Under the pieces are notes generated by a model, which saw nothing but the letters and a program-made list of their open reading frames with translations, was not told the DNA's origin and ran no database searches. Both the position numbers and the translations under genes were made by a program. Of a stretch of 64,000 nucleotides of DNA, positions 49,008-58,535 are shown piece by piece (within the stretch, counting starts at the first letter, position 1; the number at the start of each line of letters is the position of its first letter). The DNA comes from Chloroflexota bacterium (lineage in GTDB: Bacteria; Chloroflexota; Anaerolineae; J102), in assembly GCA_029782215.1 (NCBI GenBank), contig JAKOVD010000032.1, positions 273,522 to 337,521 on the forward strand. The letters run 5' to 3'.

Positions 49008-50699
49008 TCAGGCCAAACGCTCGACATAGGCCTCAGCCTCGGCTACTGTCGTCACCTCGCCAACGGCCTGGGCTTCCTGCAGGCGCGCCAGTACCTCCCC
49101 CAGGCGCGGGCCCGGAGGCAGACCCGTCAGGGCCATGATCCGGCGGCCGTCGAGCAGAGGCTTGGGGGCGATCGCCGCCGGATCCCCGGCAAAGCCAGGC
49201 TCGATGAGGGCAGCGACGAAGGCGCAGTAGCGCCCCCAAAGGTTCTGATCGATATCCGGCCCATAGGTGGCGAGGGTATCGGCGGCAAAGAGCAGAGCCA
49301 GGGCCGCTACATCGCTGCCGTAATCACGATAGAGCCGGTGCAGGCTGCGGCGGCTTGGCGTCCATCCCGCCTGTGCCAATGTCACCGGGCGCATGTGGGC
49401 GCCGCAGATCATCTGCACCAGATCACGCTCCCGGACTGAGAAGGCATACCGGTCAAACCAGTCCGCCGCCAAGCGGGCGCTGACCCCCTCGTGTCCGTGG
49501 AAATGGGTCCGCCCAGCCTCCATGGTGGCAGTCGTCGCCTTGCCCCAATCGTGCGCCAGGGCCGCAAGGCGCAGCGCCAGCCAGCGCGGACGGCCAGACG
49601 CGAGCTCCTGTTCGAGGTAAGCCCGCAGAGGTCCGGTCAAGGGCGCCAGGCTGGCGCTCAAAGTCAGCTCAAGGTCGTCAGCCGTCCGCAGCTCACCGCG
49701 CAGCAGCCGGTCAAGGCGCGCTATCCGCCGCAGTGCCATCAGGGTATGCTCATAGGCGCCGTGGACATGCGGAAATGACTGCCGGACCTCCTGCAACGCT
49801 GCCAGCTCCGGCGCCAACAAGGGTAGGGCGCCCCACGCCGCCAGGTAACCCAGCGCCTGGTGCGGCTCAGGAAGGACCACCAGACGGCACAGCTCGTCGC
49901 GCAGGCGCTCAGCGCTGACGTCAACGAGCCCCGGTCCGGCAGCCCGCGCCAGGTCCTCCAGCCCGGGCGCTGGCTTCAGGCGAAAGGTGAACAGCATGCG
50001 CACGCCGCGCAGGATGCGCACGGCGTCCGCGCCCAGGCTGGCGGGGCTGCACGTGCGCAGCCACCGCGCCTCCAGATCCTGGCGTCCCGCCAGGGGGTCG
50101 GTGATCTCGCCGCCGGGAAGCAAGGCAATGGCATTGATGGTGAAGTCGCGGGCGCGCAGGTCGGCCTCCAGGCTGCCGCCGGCCTGGGTTGCCAGGTCGA
50201 TGAGGAACGGCTCCTCGCCTGCCCGCTTCCAGATGATGCGCCCCGTGCCCCGTCCGGCGTCGAGGGGATAGTAGGCCCAGCCATTGGCATCGGCCACCCG
50301 GCGCGCAGCAGCCAGGCCATCGCCCGGCAGCACGTAGTCAAGATCGTGCACCGGCAAGTCCAGCAGCAGGTCCCGCACAGCGCCGCCCACCATCACGGCC
50401 TCCGGGGCTTCCCGCAGGACGGCGGCGTGGGCCTGCTGCGCGGCAGGCTGGGACGCAAACAGGCGGGGTGCGCCCGCTGGGGAAGGAGACTCGATCATGT
50501 CGGGAGACGCCACATAGAGCACGGTGGCGGTTCGCTGTGGGCGGCTGAGCCGGGCACGCGCCTGGGCATCTGCCGCCGTTTCACCTACGGCGATGATTTC
50601 GCCTTCGACCAGGGCCACATACCTTCCGGCAAAAAGGCTCAGGTCAAGATCGAGGAAATGGGGCGGATGGGCCACAGAGGAGGGCGAAGAAACGAACAC
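49008..50699 (-). CDS. tRNA nucleotidyltransferase/poly(A)-polymerase family with N-terminal DUF5678-like domain
   Basis: About 563 residues. An N-terminal ~60-residue DUF5678-like segment (LFAGRYVALVEGEIIAVGETAADAQ) precedes the class II nucleotidyltransferase head (VMVGGAVRDLLLDLPVHDLDYVL, RARDFTINAIAL). Neck and body helices follow (LRILRGVRM-type), then an HD domain (LAALAHDWGKATTA). It adds or repairs the CCA end of tRNAs, which is needed here because tRNA-Pro does not encode CCA. The start is uncertain: GTG 50699 or GTG 50675 fit better than TTG/ATG options inside sucD. The GTG at 50699 lies in the sucD terminator hairpin. Confidence 0.85.
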   Translation of the reverse strand: MFVSSPSSVAHPPHFLDLDLSLFAGRYVALVEGEIIAVGETAADAQARARLSRPQRTATVLYVASPDMIESPSPAGAPRLFASQPAAQQAHAAVLREAPEAVMVGGAVRDLLLDLPVHDLDYVLPGDGLAAARRVADANGWAYYPLDAGRGTGRIIWKRAGEEPFLIDLATQAGGSLEADLRARDFTINAIALLPGGEITDPLAGRQDLEARWLRTCSPASLGADAVRILRGVRMLFTFRLKPAPGLEDLARAAGPGLVDVSAERLRDELCRLVVLPEPHQALGYLAAWGALPLLAPELAALQEVRQSFPHVHGAYEHTLMALRRIARLDRLLRGELRTADDLELTLSASLAPLTGPLRAYLEQELASGRPRWLALRLAALAHDWGKATTATMEAGRTHFHGHEGVSARLAADWFDRYAFSVRERDLVQMICGAHMRPVTLAQAGWTPSRRSLHRLYRDYGSDVAALALLFAADTLATYGPDIDQNLWGRYCAFVAALIEPGFAGDPAAIAPKPLLDGRRIMALTGLPPGPRLGEVLARLQEAQAVGEVTTVAEAEAYVERLA

Positions 50700-50727
50700 G
50701 CCCCCGTCGTGAACGAACAGGGGCGTG
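50697..50727 (-). terminator. Terminator-like hairpin after sucD
   Basis: 8-bp stem (CACGCCCC/GGGGCGTG) with a 15-nt loop, followed on the minus strand by a T-rich tract (TTCGTTTCTTCG). It ends sucCD and overlaps the start of the next gene. Confidence 0.5.
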
Positions 50728-50757
50728 CAAACAGGCTGCTCTACGGCACGAGAGACG

Positions 50758-51624
50758 CTAGAGTCGTTGGGCGATGAGGTCAGCGATCTCACCGGGGTGG
50801 TGTGCCACCGGCACGCCTACGGCCTCCAAAGCCTTGATCTTGTCGGCGGCCGTGCCCTTGCCGCCGCTGATGATGGCGCCGGCGTGGCCCATGCGTTTGC
50901 CGGGAGGCGCCGTCTGCCCGGCGATGAAGCTGACCACCGGCTTGGTGACGTGAGCCTTGATGAACTCAGCCGCCACCTCCTCGTCGCTGCCGCCGATTTC
51001 GCCGATCATGACGATCGCCTTCGTCGCCGGGTCGGCCTGGAACAACTCCAACACATCGACGAACTTGGTGCCGATGATGGGATCACCGCCGATGCCCACG
51101 ACGGTGCTCTGGCCAACGCCGATCGCGGTCAACGCCGCCACCGCCTCATAGGTCAGCGTGCCCGACCGGGAGACGATGCCCACCGGACCGGGCTTGTGGA
51201 TATGGCCGGGCATGATGCCCACCTTGGCCTCGCCGGGGGTGATCACGCCGGGGCAGTTCGGGCCAACCAGGCGCGTGGGCAGCGTGTCAAGGTGGGCGCG
51301 CACGCTGATCATGTCCAGCGTGGGCACACCTTCGGTAATGCACACGACCAGCTCCACACCGGCGTCGGCCGCTTCCAGGACGGCGTCAGGCGCAAAGCGC
51401 GCCGGGACGTAGATGATCGAGACATTGCAGCCGGTAGCAGCGCGGGCCTCGGCCACGGTATTGAAAATGGGGACGCCCAGAGTCGATTGGCCGCCCTTGC
51501 CAGGCGTGACGCCCGCCACGATGTTGGTGCCATAGGCTTGCATCTGCTCCGCATGGAACATGCCCTCGCGGCCCGTCAGACCCTGCACAACCAGACGCGT
51601 ATTCTTGTCAACCAGGATGCTCAT
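50758..51624 (-). CDS. sucD: Succinyl-CoA synthetase alpha subunit
   Basis: 288 residues. CoA-binding Rossmann domain ([21 protein letters not shown]), ligase domain with [12 protein letters not shown] and the active-site histidine in [11 protein letters not shown]. It couples succinyl-CoA to succinate with substrate-level phosphorylation in the TCA cycle. ATG 51624 has GAGGTGGAG upstream; the frame beyond it lies within sucC. Confidence 0.97.
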   Translation of the reverse strand: MSILVDKNTRLVVQGLTGREGMFHAEQMQAYGTNIVAGVTPGKGGQSTLGVPIFNTVAEARAATGCNVSIIYVPARFAPDAVLEAADAGVELVVCITEGVPTLDMISVRAHLDTLPTRLVGPNCPGVITPGEAKVGIMPGHIHKPGPVGIVSRSGTLTYEAVAALTAIGVGQSTVVGIGGDPIIGTKFVDVLELFQADPATKAIVMIGEIGGSDEEVAAEFIKAHVTKPVVSFIAGQTAPPGKRMGHAGAIISGGKGTAADKIKALEAVGVPVAHHPGEIADLIAQRL

Positions 51625-51634
51625 TCTCCACCTC

Positions 51635-52780
<1,146 letters not shown>

Positions 52781-52843
52781 GCTTTCCCTCCTTTGGGTGT
52801 AGGGAAGGCCGACAGCGGCCCCCCTCCGTCATGATAGCGAAAC

Positions 52844-52867
52844 GGGACTGACGCAATGCGTCATCCC
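52844..52867. repeat. GGGACTGACGCAATGCGTCATCCC palindrome
   Basis: A 24-base near-palindrome centred on GACGCAATGCGTC in the sucC leader region. It resembles dispersed extragenic palindromes; only one copy is visible here. Confidence 0.5.
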
Positions 52868-52875
52868 TACGAACG

Positions 52876-52881
52876 ATTATA
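52876..52881 (-). promoter_or_regulatory. -10 element upstream of sucCD
   Basis: Perfect TATAAT on the minus strand; -35 is weak (TTCCCG at 17 nt). Start near 52869, leader about 90 nt, including the palindrome at 52844-52867. Confidence 0.5.
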
Positions 52882-52923
52882 AGGGATGTGGGGTAGAGCG
52901 GGAAACCGGGATGGCGCGTGTGG

Positions 52924-53056
52924 ACCAGGAGACGAACAAGACCCATAGACCAGGAAACCCTCAGGCTCGTCTACCAGGAGACCGGGGGGCTGCGAAGCAC
53001 GACCCGGTCTCCTGGCCTTCTGGTCTTCTAGTCTTCCGGTTTGCTGGTCTGCCGGC
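52924..53056. repeat. Inverted array of CCAGGAGACC units
   Basis: Left half carries three CCAGGAgAC-type units in one orientation (from 52924, 52950, 52973), right half three to four in the opposite one (53003-53056). A 13-bp perfect core pairs 52973-52985 with 53003-53015. Lies just past the stop of the lipoprotein gene at 53060 and may terminate it. Confidence 0.65.
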
Positions 53057-53059
53057 CCT

Positions 53060-53947
53060 CTACTTGATCGGCGCCTCGATCTTCAAGTCAGCCGGATACT
53101 CGATGAAGCTGGTGGTCGTTTTCTTGACGCCGCTGACTTCACTGGTGCTTTCCGTCTTCACCGGCATGCCTGTGTCCCTGGCCAACCACAGCTTGACATG
53201 GCTGTTGAACGTCTGGCCCTCTACGGTCATCTGGTTGTCGTACTCATAGACATCCGCAGCCACGCCGTTCACGGCCTCTTCACCATCGGATACGACGTTG
53301 CTGATCTTGAGGTCGACACCCGCATCAAACGTCGGGTCCTGGAACTGCTTCAACATCTCGCCCATGTTAATAGGGAGCTGCATCCAGGCGCCGTTCCTCT
53401 TCATGTAGCTCCTGTCGCCGACAACGACCATCTCTGCCGACGGGGACACGATGTGATGCCGATCCGGGGGAACGAATTCGATGACCGTTTCGCCCTTGGC
53501 GTCGCTGGCGCCAAGGTTGATGCGGATGCGATAGGGCATCTTGAGCAATCGTTCCCGCATGGACTTCATGAGCGCTTCCAACGATCCGGCATCGGCGGCG
53601 GACGCCTTCGCTGCAGCGGGAGCCTGCGTGGCCGCCGGAGGCTGGGTTGGCTCGGGGGCAGTGGTAGGCGCGGTCGTCGCCGTTGGCTCTGGCGCCGTGG
53701 TGGCGGGGAGGGCCGTTGGCTCAGGCGCCTGCGTGGCGGGGGAAGGCTGGGTGGTCGCTGCCCCAGCGGCAGGCGCTGCTGTAGCAGCAGGCGCTGCTGT
53801 AGCAGCAGGCGCTGCTGTAGCAGCAGGCGCTGCTGTCGCGATCGGCGCTGCCGAGGCCGCCGTCTGGGCGCCCCCGCACGCGGCGAGAAGGAGCAGAGCG
53901 GCGAAAGCGAGAAGGGCGAAAACGACTGATAGGCGCTGTGTTTTCAT
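53060..53947 (-). CDS. Lipoprotein with LolA/LppX-like domain
   Basis: 295 residues. Lipobox (LLLLAAC/GG), an Ala/Thr/Pro linker built partly on 18-bp tandem repeats, and a C-terminal ~175-residue beta-rich domain (PYRIRINLGASDAKGETVIEF, VVVGDRSYMKRNGAW, AADVYEYDNQMTVEGQTFNSHVKLW). The domain resembles the half-barrel of LppX/LprG/LolA-type lipid carriers, but this is a resemblance of pattern only. AAGGAGG lies five nt before the ATG at 53947. Confidence 0.78.
   Translation of the reverse strand: MKTQRLSVVFALLAFAALLLLAACGGAQTAASAAPIATAAPAATAAPAATAAPAATAAPAAGAATTQPSPATQAPEPTALPATTAPEPTATTAPTTAPEPTQPPAATQAPAAAKASAADAGSLEALMKSMRERLLKMPYRIRINLGASDAKGETVIEFVPPDRHHIVSPSAEMVVVGDRSYMKRNGAWMQLPINMGEMLKQFQDPTFDAGVDLKISNVVSDGEEAVNGVAADVYEYDNQMTVEGQTFNSHVKLWLARDTGMPVKTESTSEVSGVKKTTTSFIEYPADLKIEAPIK
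53771..53836. repeat. 18-bp tandem repeat in the lipoprotein linker
   Basis: About 3.7 copies of an 18-bp unit (AGGCGCTGCTGTAGCAGC), coding for repeated Ala-Ala-Pro-Ala-Ala-Thr. Near-identical copies suggest recent slippage and possible length variation between strains. Confidence 0.85.
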
Positions 53948-54300
53948 GGACGCCTCCTTCAATGTGTGAACAAACCATGAGAGGCCTTGCCATGGGCTTG
54001 TGGACCTGCCCCTGGAAGGCCAGCGAAATCGGCTCGTACTTGGCGGGTGCCAACCTCCCAACGGGCAGCACCATGCTTTCAGTGTATCAAGACAGGCGTC
54101 ACCGGCAGTGGGGTGGGTTCCGGTAGCCGCATGAACGTTTCATGAGTTCGCCGGCTGTTCGTGCGCTCCGGCCAGACTCAGTCCGGCCGCGTAGGTAAAA
54201 ATGCCCTCGCGATGCTGAGCGTATTACCGTTGCCGCCAGGCGCGGCGCCCGCTAAGATGGATGACAATATGAGAGCCTTCGGGCTCGTCAACAGTGGGCC

Positions 54301-54370
54301 GTGGCGGCTTGGGCGAGCAAGCCGCCACAGACAGAGAGGCGCCGGCCAAGGCGAGAGGCCGGCGCCTCTC
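54301..54370. repeat. Pair of perfect hairpins
   Basis: First: 11-bp stem (54301-54311 with 54318-54328), 6-nt loop. Second: 14-bp stem (54334-54347 with 54357-54370), 9-nt loop. They stand six bases apart and are not next to a gene end. Confidence 0.65.
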
Positions 54371-54390
54371 GTTGCGCTCGCCGGGCCTGA

Positions 54391-54605
54391 TTGGGAAGAG
54401 CGCACCGAATACCCGAACTTGCCCCCATCAGCGACATGGCGTGCGGCAGGCAGAGATCGTCCAAGAGGCCCACCAAGGCCCAGTCGTTCTCCTCGAGCGC
54501 GGCAGCAAACCCGTGCTCGTCGTTGTCTCACCAGCACTCTGGAACACCCTTGCCGAACGTCTGGAATTCCTTGAAGAGGCAGTCGCCGTCTATTGCAGGA
54601 AGTAG
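54391..54605 (+). pseudogene. Frameshifted Phd/YefM-like antitoxin remnant
   Basis: One frame gives an N-terminal fragment ending in ELAPISDM (to 54438). Two bases further, another frame gives VRQAEIVQEAHQGPVVLLE, SKPVLVVVSPALWNTL and AERLEFLEEAVAVY, ending at 54605. Joined, they look like an antitoxin of the Phd/YefM type (PISD...RQAEIV...GPVVL...KPVLVLVSP..W). No toxin frame is adjacent on either strand. Similarity is judged by eye. Confidence 0.5.
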
Positions 54606-54669
54606 GCGCTGACAACGGGTCAAGACGAACTCACCGAACTCACGCCCGCAGAAGTCGAATCCTAGCTAA

Positions 54670-54711
54670 CCAGAGGCCAGCCCGCTCGACGATGAGCGGG
54701 CTGGCCTCTGG
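54670..54711 (-). terminator. 18-bp perfect hairpin after the GT39/NHL gene
   Basis: Arms 54670-54687 and 54694-54711 pair perfectly around GACGAT, 16 bp past the stop of the gene at 54727. No T tract. Confidence 0.65.
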
Positions 54712-54726
54712 CGTATCAGGCTGGCC

Positions 54727-57700
54727 CTACGGCAGGCTGCTGAACGCCGTCACCCGGCAGAGGTCGGAGTCGGCGACGAACATCGTGCCGTTGGGGCCGA
54801 AGGCGACGCCCACGGGGCGTCCGAACTGGCCTTCGGCGCTGCCGCGGCCGCCAAATTGGGCCAGGGGCTTGACATCGGGCGTGAGCGCCAGGACGCGGCC
54901 GCCCTCGGGGTCCGAGAGCAGGATGCGGCCGTCACTGGCCACGGCCAGGTGCGGCGATTCCACCGTGTTGGCCGCCACGCCGGAGTATTTCTCCCGCTCG
55001 CCCGTGGCCGGGTCCAGCCGCCACAGCAGGGCGCTGATCGGCTCCGCCACGTAGACGTAACCGCCGGGGCTCACGGCTGCATCGGTGGGCTGTCCCGGAC
55101 CCAGGTCCTGGTCGGGGGCGCCGAACTGGTTGATGCGTTCCCCGTCGGGGCCGGCCTGCACCACGCGCACACCGCCGGTGTCGGCGACGAAGTAGTCGCC
55201 CTTGGGTGAGATGCCGAACCCGCGCGGCCGGTAGAAGGTCAGGTCCTGCCCAATCGTCTTGACCAGCTCGCCGGCGGGCGTCCACACGGAAATGACCTGG
55301 TTGACGGCGTCAAGCACCGCCACGTTGCCCTCCGGCGTCACCGCGACGTCGAACGGCTCGGTGAACTGCCCAGGCCCTTCGCCCGCCTGGCCCCAGGCGT
55401 TGACGAACTTGCCATCCTTGTCCAGGTGAACGATGCGCTGGTTGGCGGTGTCGGCCACGTAGACGTCGCCGTTGGCATCCGCAGCCACACCGATGGGATG
55501 CTGAAGCTGATCCTGCCCGGCGCCGCAGGCGCCGTAGGTCCAAAGCACCGCCGGCTGCGTGGTCGGGAAATCGCCCATCGGCAGGGTCGGGCCTGCCGGA
55601 GCCGCCTGCTGGGCCGGCTGTTGGGCTTCGCCTTGCTGCGGCTGCCCCTGGACCGGCCCCTGTTCCGGCGCCACGACCTCGCCCGTCTCCGGAGAGACCT
55701 GCACCGCCGGCGGTTCCAGGGTGGGCGGAGGCGGTAGCACCAGGCCCTGGGGCAGGTTCTTTTCCACAGGGAAGAGATAGGCGCTGGGCACGATGCTCTT
55801 GGGGCCGTTGGGCGGCTGCCACCAAAGCTGCATGTCGCGCGAGCCGCCCAGCTCGTTGTAGCGCACCTCGATGTCGTGGAAGCCCTGGTCGAGGTTGATG
55901 GCGCCTTCCCGGTATTCGGAGCCGTGCTGGCCGCTGTTGTCCACCACCAACTGGCCGTCCACATACACCATCGAGCCGTCATCCGAGCGGGTGCCGAAGA
56001 CATAGGGGCCCGTGGTGGGCGCGGCCACCTTGCCAAGCCACTTGATCGAATAGGGCTCGCGCAGGCTGTTGTTGGGCAGGATGAAGAGATCGCGCTGGAT
56101 CAGACTGGGCGTGCCCGACCAGTCAGGCGTAGCGTAATAGTAGCCGACCAGGCCGTTCGAGGCGCCGGGCAGGGTGTAGAGCAGGCTGGGATCGATCGGC
56201 GCCAGCTCAGGATTCTGCGACGACGCCCAGCGCACCTGGACGCGGCCCGGCGTGTCGCCGGAGGTATAGGTCAGCCGCAGGCCCTGGAAGCCGCCGGGCA
56301 GGGTGCGCTGCACCTGCTGGACCCCGTCCTTGACCCGCAGCACTTCTTCCTCGTCCAGGAACAACGCCGCCTCGCCCCCTTCGGAGTTCAGCTCGAGAGT
56401 GTAGTCCCCGTAGCCCGGCACGAGCAGCGCCCCTGTGTACTGGGCCGTGAACGGGGCGGGCAGGGGCGTCGCCTCGCTCAGGTTGAGGTCGAGGGAGCGC
56501 ACCTGGGGTCCGGGCACGGGCGGCACGGCTTCGTTGCCGGTCCCCGGCGCAAAGGCCGCCTGCAGCCCGCGGGCGGCGTCCAGGGCGCTGCGCGGCACGT
56601 GATAGGAGATGAAGAGCGGCCGGCCGTAGCGGTCGGCGTGCAGGTCGTACTGGCCGCCGGGGTAGAGCTGCTGCAGCAAGGGCACCAGGCGCTCGTCCAC
56701 GGGCTCCAGGATGTACTCGACGTCGCGGCCCGGCTCTTCCCGCAGGGGCACGTCCTGGGCCAGGCTGAGGATCTTGATGTCATGCGGTCCGCCGATGAAC
56801 TTGACCGCCGAGTGATGCGTATACTGCGGCGTCATGTAGATGGGCATGTCCGCCGGCAGCGTGGCCAGGTACTCGCCGACCGCCGACTCGTTGGGGCTGT
56901 AGGCGCCCCAGACGTCCGGGCTGACCGCCTGGACACGGAAGTAGGTATGGAGATTGGAGACGGCGACAAAGGCCACGACCGCCGTCAGGCCGATGGCCAG
57001 CGGCCGCCAACGTTTCACGCCCCAGGCGCGATCCCACGCCCACCAAAGCTGCTGGAAGACGGCGCCCACGAGCAGGTAGATAACAGGAACCAGGCCGATG
57101 GGGCGCCGCGCCGTGGGCGCTTCGTGCGCCACCGACAGGACCGCCAGGCTGGACACCGCCACGAACCAGAGCAGGTAGAGGGCGGGTAGCTCCTTCCAGA
57201 GCCAGCGAATCGCCCAGGCAATGGCCAGCACCAGCAGGACCGCCACCACGAACTGCAGGAGCGGGGCGCCCGGCAAATTGTTGAGGGCGGCGATGTCGCC
57301 CTGCCAGTTGAACATGTACAGGGTCTTCTGCAGATTGGACCAGACCGGCTCGTACGACCCCATCGTCTCCACATCGTTGAAAACCGAGATGTGGTTGATG
57401 CGCGAGATGAAGACGTTCCAGTTGCGGAGAATGTAGACGCCCATCGGCGCCATGCCGACGAACACGCCCGCCGCAAAGACCACCATCCCCTCGAGGTCAC
57501 GCACCACACGCTGGCGGTGTGCGACCAGCCAATAGATGAAGTAGAGCCCGACAAAAACCGGGACGACGCGATAGGCCGTGTAGGTGTTCATGCCCAGGGC
57601 GAGCATGAGCCCTGCCAGGCCCCACCACCGCCGCCGGCCCGTCTTCAGGGCCTTGACCAGGAACAGCGTCTGCAGGGCCAGGGCCAGCGGCATCATGATC

Positions 57701-58491
57701 AGCTCATAGACGATGCGGCTGAAGGTGATGTGCCAGCGGTCGACCGCCACCAGCGCCGCCGTGAGCAAGGCCAGCCGCTGGCCGTAGATCTCCTGCGCCA
57801 GAAAGAAGAAGACAAGGACGGTCGCCGTCCCCATCAGGGCCGAGGCCATGCGCATGGTTTCGACGTGCTGTCCGAATACCTTGATGAACAAGGCGATGAT
57901 GTAGGTGAAGAGCGTCGCCTGCCCTTCGTTGGTTTCGGCGTAGGGAGAATAGGGGGCGCCGCCCAACCACTTCAGGGCGTCCAGACCGTTGTTGCACTCG
58001 TCCGATTGGCAGCCGTTGGGGTAGACGCCGAGCTGGTAGAAGCGGGCCGCCGCCGCCACCAGCAGGATGATGACCAGCAGGGCGATCAGCCAGCGGCGGT
58101 CGATGCGGTCCGTCTTCCAGGCCCGCTCCGCTTCCTGCTCGCCTTCGGAGTCAGGGGATGGGCAGTCCAGCCAGATGCCAACCACGAAGACGGGAATGGC
58201 CAACAGCCAAAGCCAAAAGCCAAGGCCGCCGAAGTTGCCATTCCAGAACTGCGGCAGGGCCGCCGCCACCATCAGGACCGCAGCGCCCGACAGGCCAATC
58301 CCGTAGTACATCCACTTGCGCCGCCCGGGCAGGCGGGGCCACGCCAGCGGCGCCACGGACGCCGCCGCGAAGATGACGCCGGCGACGATGAACAGGATCA
58401 GCGAGTCGCGCGGGATGCCATCGCCGGTCAGCCAGCGTTGGCCGACCAGGGCGAGAAGAATGGCAAAGAGGAGGGCGAAGAGGCGATTCAT
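54727..58491 (-). CDS. GT-C (GT39-like) membrane protein with PA14 and NHL domains
   Basis: 1254 residues. The first ~540 hold about 13 transmembrane helices with a GT39-like first loop (an acidic pair in QSDECNNGLDALK) and a RWHITFSRI segment. Then comes an extracytoplasmic part: a region with a PA14-like module (GLVGYYYATPDWSG...FGTRSDDGSMVYVDGQLVVDN), a Pro/Gln-rich linker, and six NHL-type propeller repeats (HPIGVAADANGDVYVADT..., RPVGVAFGPNGTMFVADS). Such GT39 proteins transfer a sugar from a polyprenyl phosphate. Fusion to PA14 and a propeller is unusual. Last gene of the three-gene cluster. Confidence 0.85.
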   Translation of the reverse strand: MNRLFALLFAILLALVGQRWLTGDGIPRDSLILFIVAGVIFAAASVAPLAWPRLPGRRKWMYYGIGLSGAAVLMVAAALPQFWNGNFGGLGFWLWLLAIPVFVVGIWLDCPSPDSEGEQEAERAWKTDRIDRRWLIALLVIILLVAAAARFYQLGVYPNGCQSDECNNGLDALKWLGGAPYSPYAETNEGQATLFTYIIALFIKVFGQHVETMRMASALMGTATVLVFFFLAQEIYGQRLALLTAALVAVDRWHITFSRIVYELIMMPLALALQTLFLVKALKTGRRRWWGLAGLMLALGMNTYTAYRVVPVFVGLYFIYWLVAHRQRVVRDLEGMVVFAAGVFVGMAPMGVYILRNWNVFISRINHISVFNDVETMGSYEPVWSNLQKTLYMFNWQGDIAALNNLPGAPLLQFVVAVLLVLAIAWAIRWLWKELPALYLLWFVAVSSLAVLSVAHEAPTARRPIGLVPVIYLLVGAVFQQLWWAWDRAWGVKRWRPLAIGLTAVVAFVAVSNLHTYFRVQAVSPDVWGAYSPNESAVGEYLATLPADMPIYMTPQYTHHSAVKFIGGPHDIKILSLAQDVPLREEPGRDVEYILEPVDERLVPLLQQLYPGGQYDLHADRYGRPLFISYHVPRSALDAARGLQAAFAPGTGNEAVPPVPGPQVRSLDLNLSEATPLPAPFTAQYTGALLVPGYGDYTLELNSEGGEAALFLDEEEVLRVKDGVQQVQRTLPGGFQGLRLTYTSGDTPGRVQVRWASSQNPELAPIDPSLLYTLPGASNGLVGYYYATPDWSGTPSLIQRDLFILPNNSLREPYSIKWLGKVAAPTTGPYVFGTRSDDGSMVYVDGQLVVDNSGQHGSEYREGAINLDQGFHDIEVRYNELGGSRDMQLWWQPPNGPKSIVPSAYLFPVEKNLPQGLVLPPPPTLEPPAVQVSPETGEVVAPEQGPVQGQPQQGEAQQPAQQAAPAGPTLPMGDFPTTQPAVLWTYGACGAGQDQLQHPIGVAADANGDVYVADTANQRIVHLDKDGKFVNAWGQAGEGPGQFTEPFDVAVTPEGNVAVLDAVNQVISVWTPAGELVKTIGQDLTFYRPRGFGISPKGDYFVADTGGVRVVQAGPDGERINQFGAPDQDLGPGQPTDAAVSPGGYVYVAEPISALLWRLDPATGEREKYSGVAANTVESPHLAVASDGRILLSDPEGGRVLALTPDVKPLAQFGGRGSAEGQFGRPVGVAFGPNGTMFVADSDLCRVTAFSSLP

Positions 58492-58535
58492 TGCAGGATC
58501 CGGTATTGCAGTGTACGTCGTAACTACGGCAATCG

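Larger units (their letters stand above)
53948..54726. other. 779-bp region without an intact gene
   Basis: Contains the lipoprotein's upstream region, two adjacent perfect hairpins (54301-54328 and 54334-54370), a decayed antitoxin-like frame (54391-54605) and a terminator hairpin (54670-54711). No intact coding region is supportable on either strand. Confidence 0.6.

Noticed and set aside
53198..53929. Plus-strand frame rich in Arg/Gly/Ser opposite the lipoprotein
   Set aside because: Shadow of the tandem-repeat linker; the lipoprotein has lipobox, Shine-Dalgarno and a plausible domain.
54161..54574. 137-codon plus-strand frame
   Set aside because: It runs through two perfect hairpins and is low-complexity Arg/Pro/Ala; no start signal.
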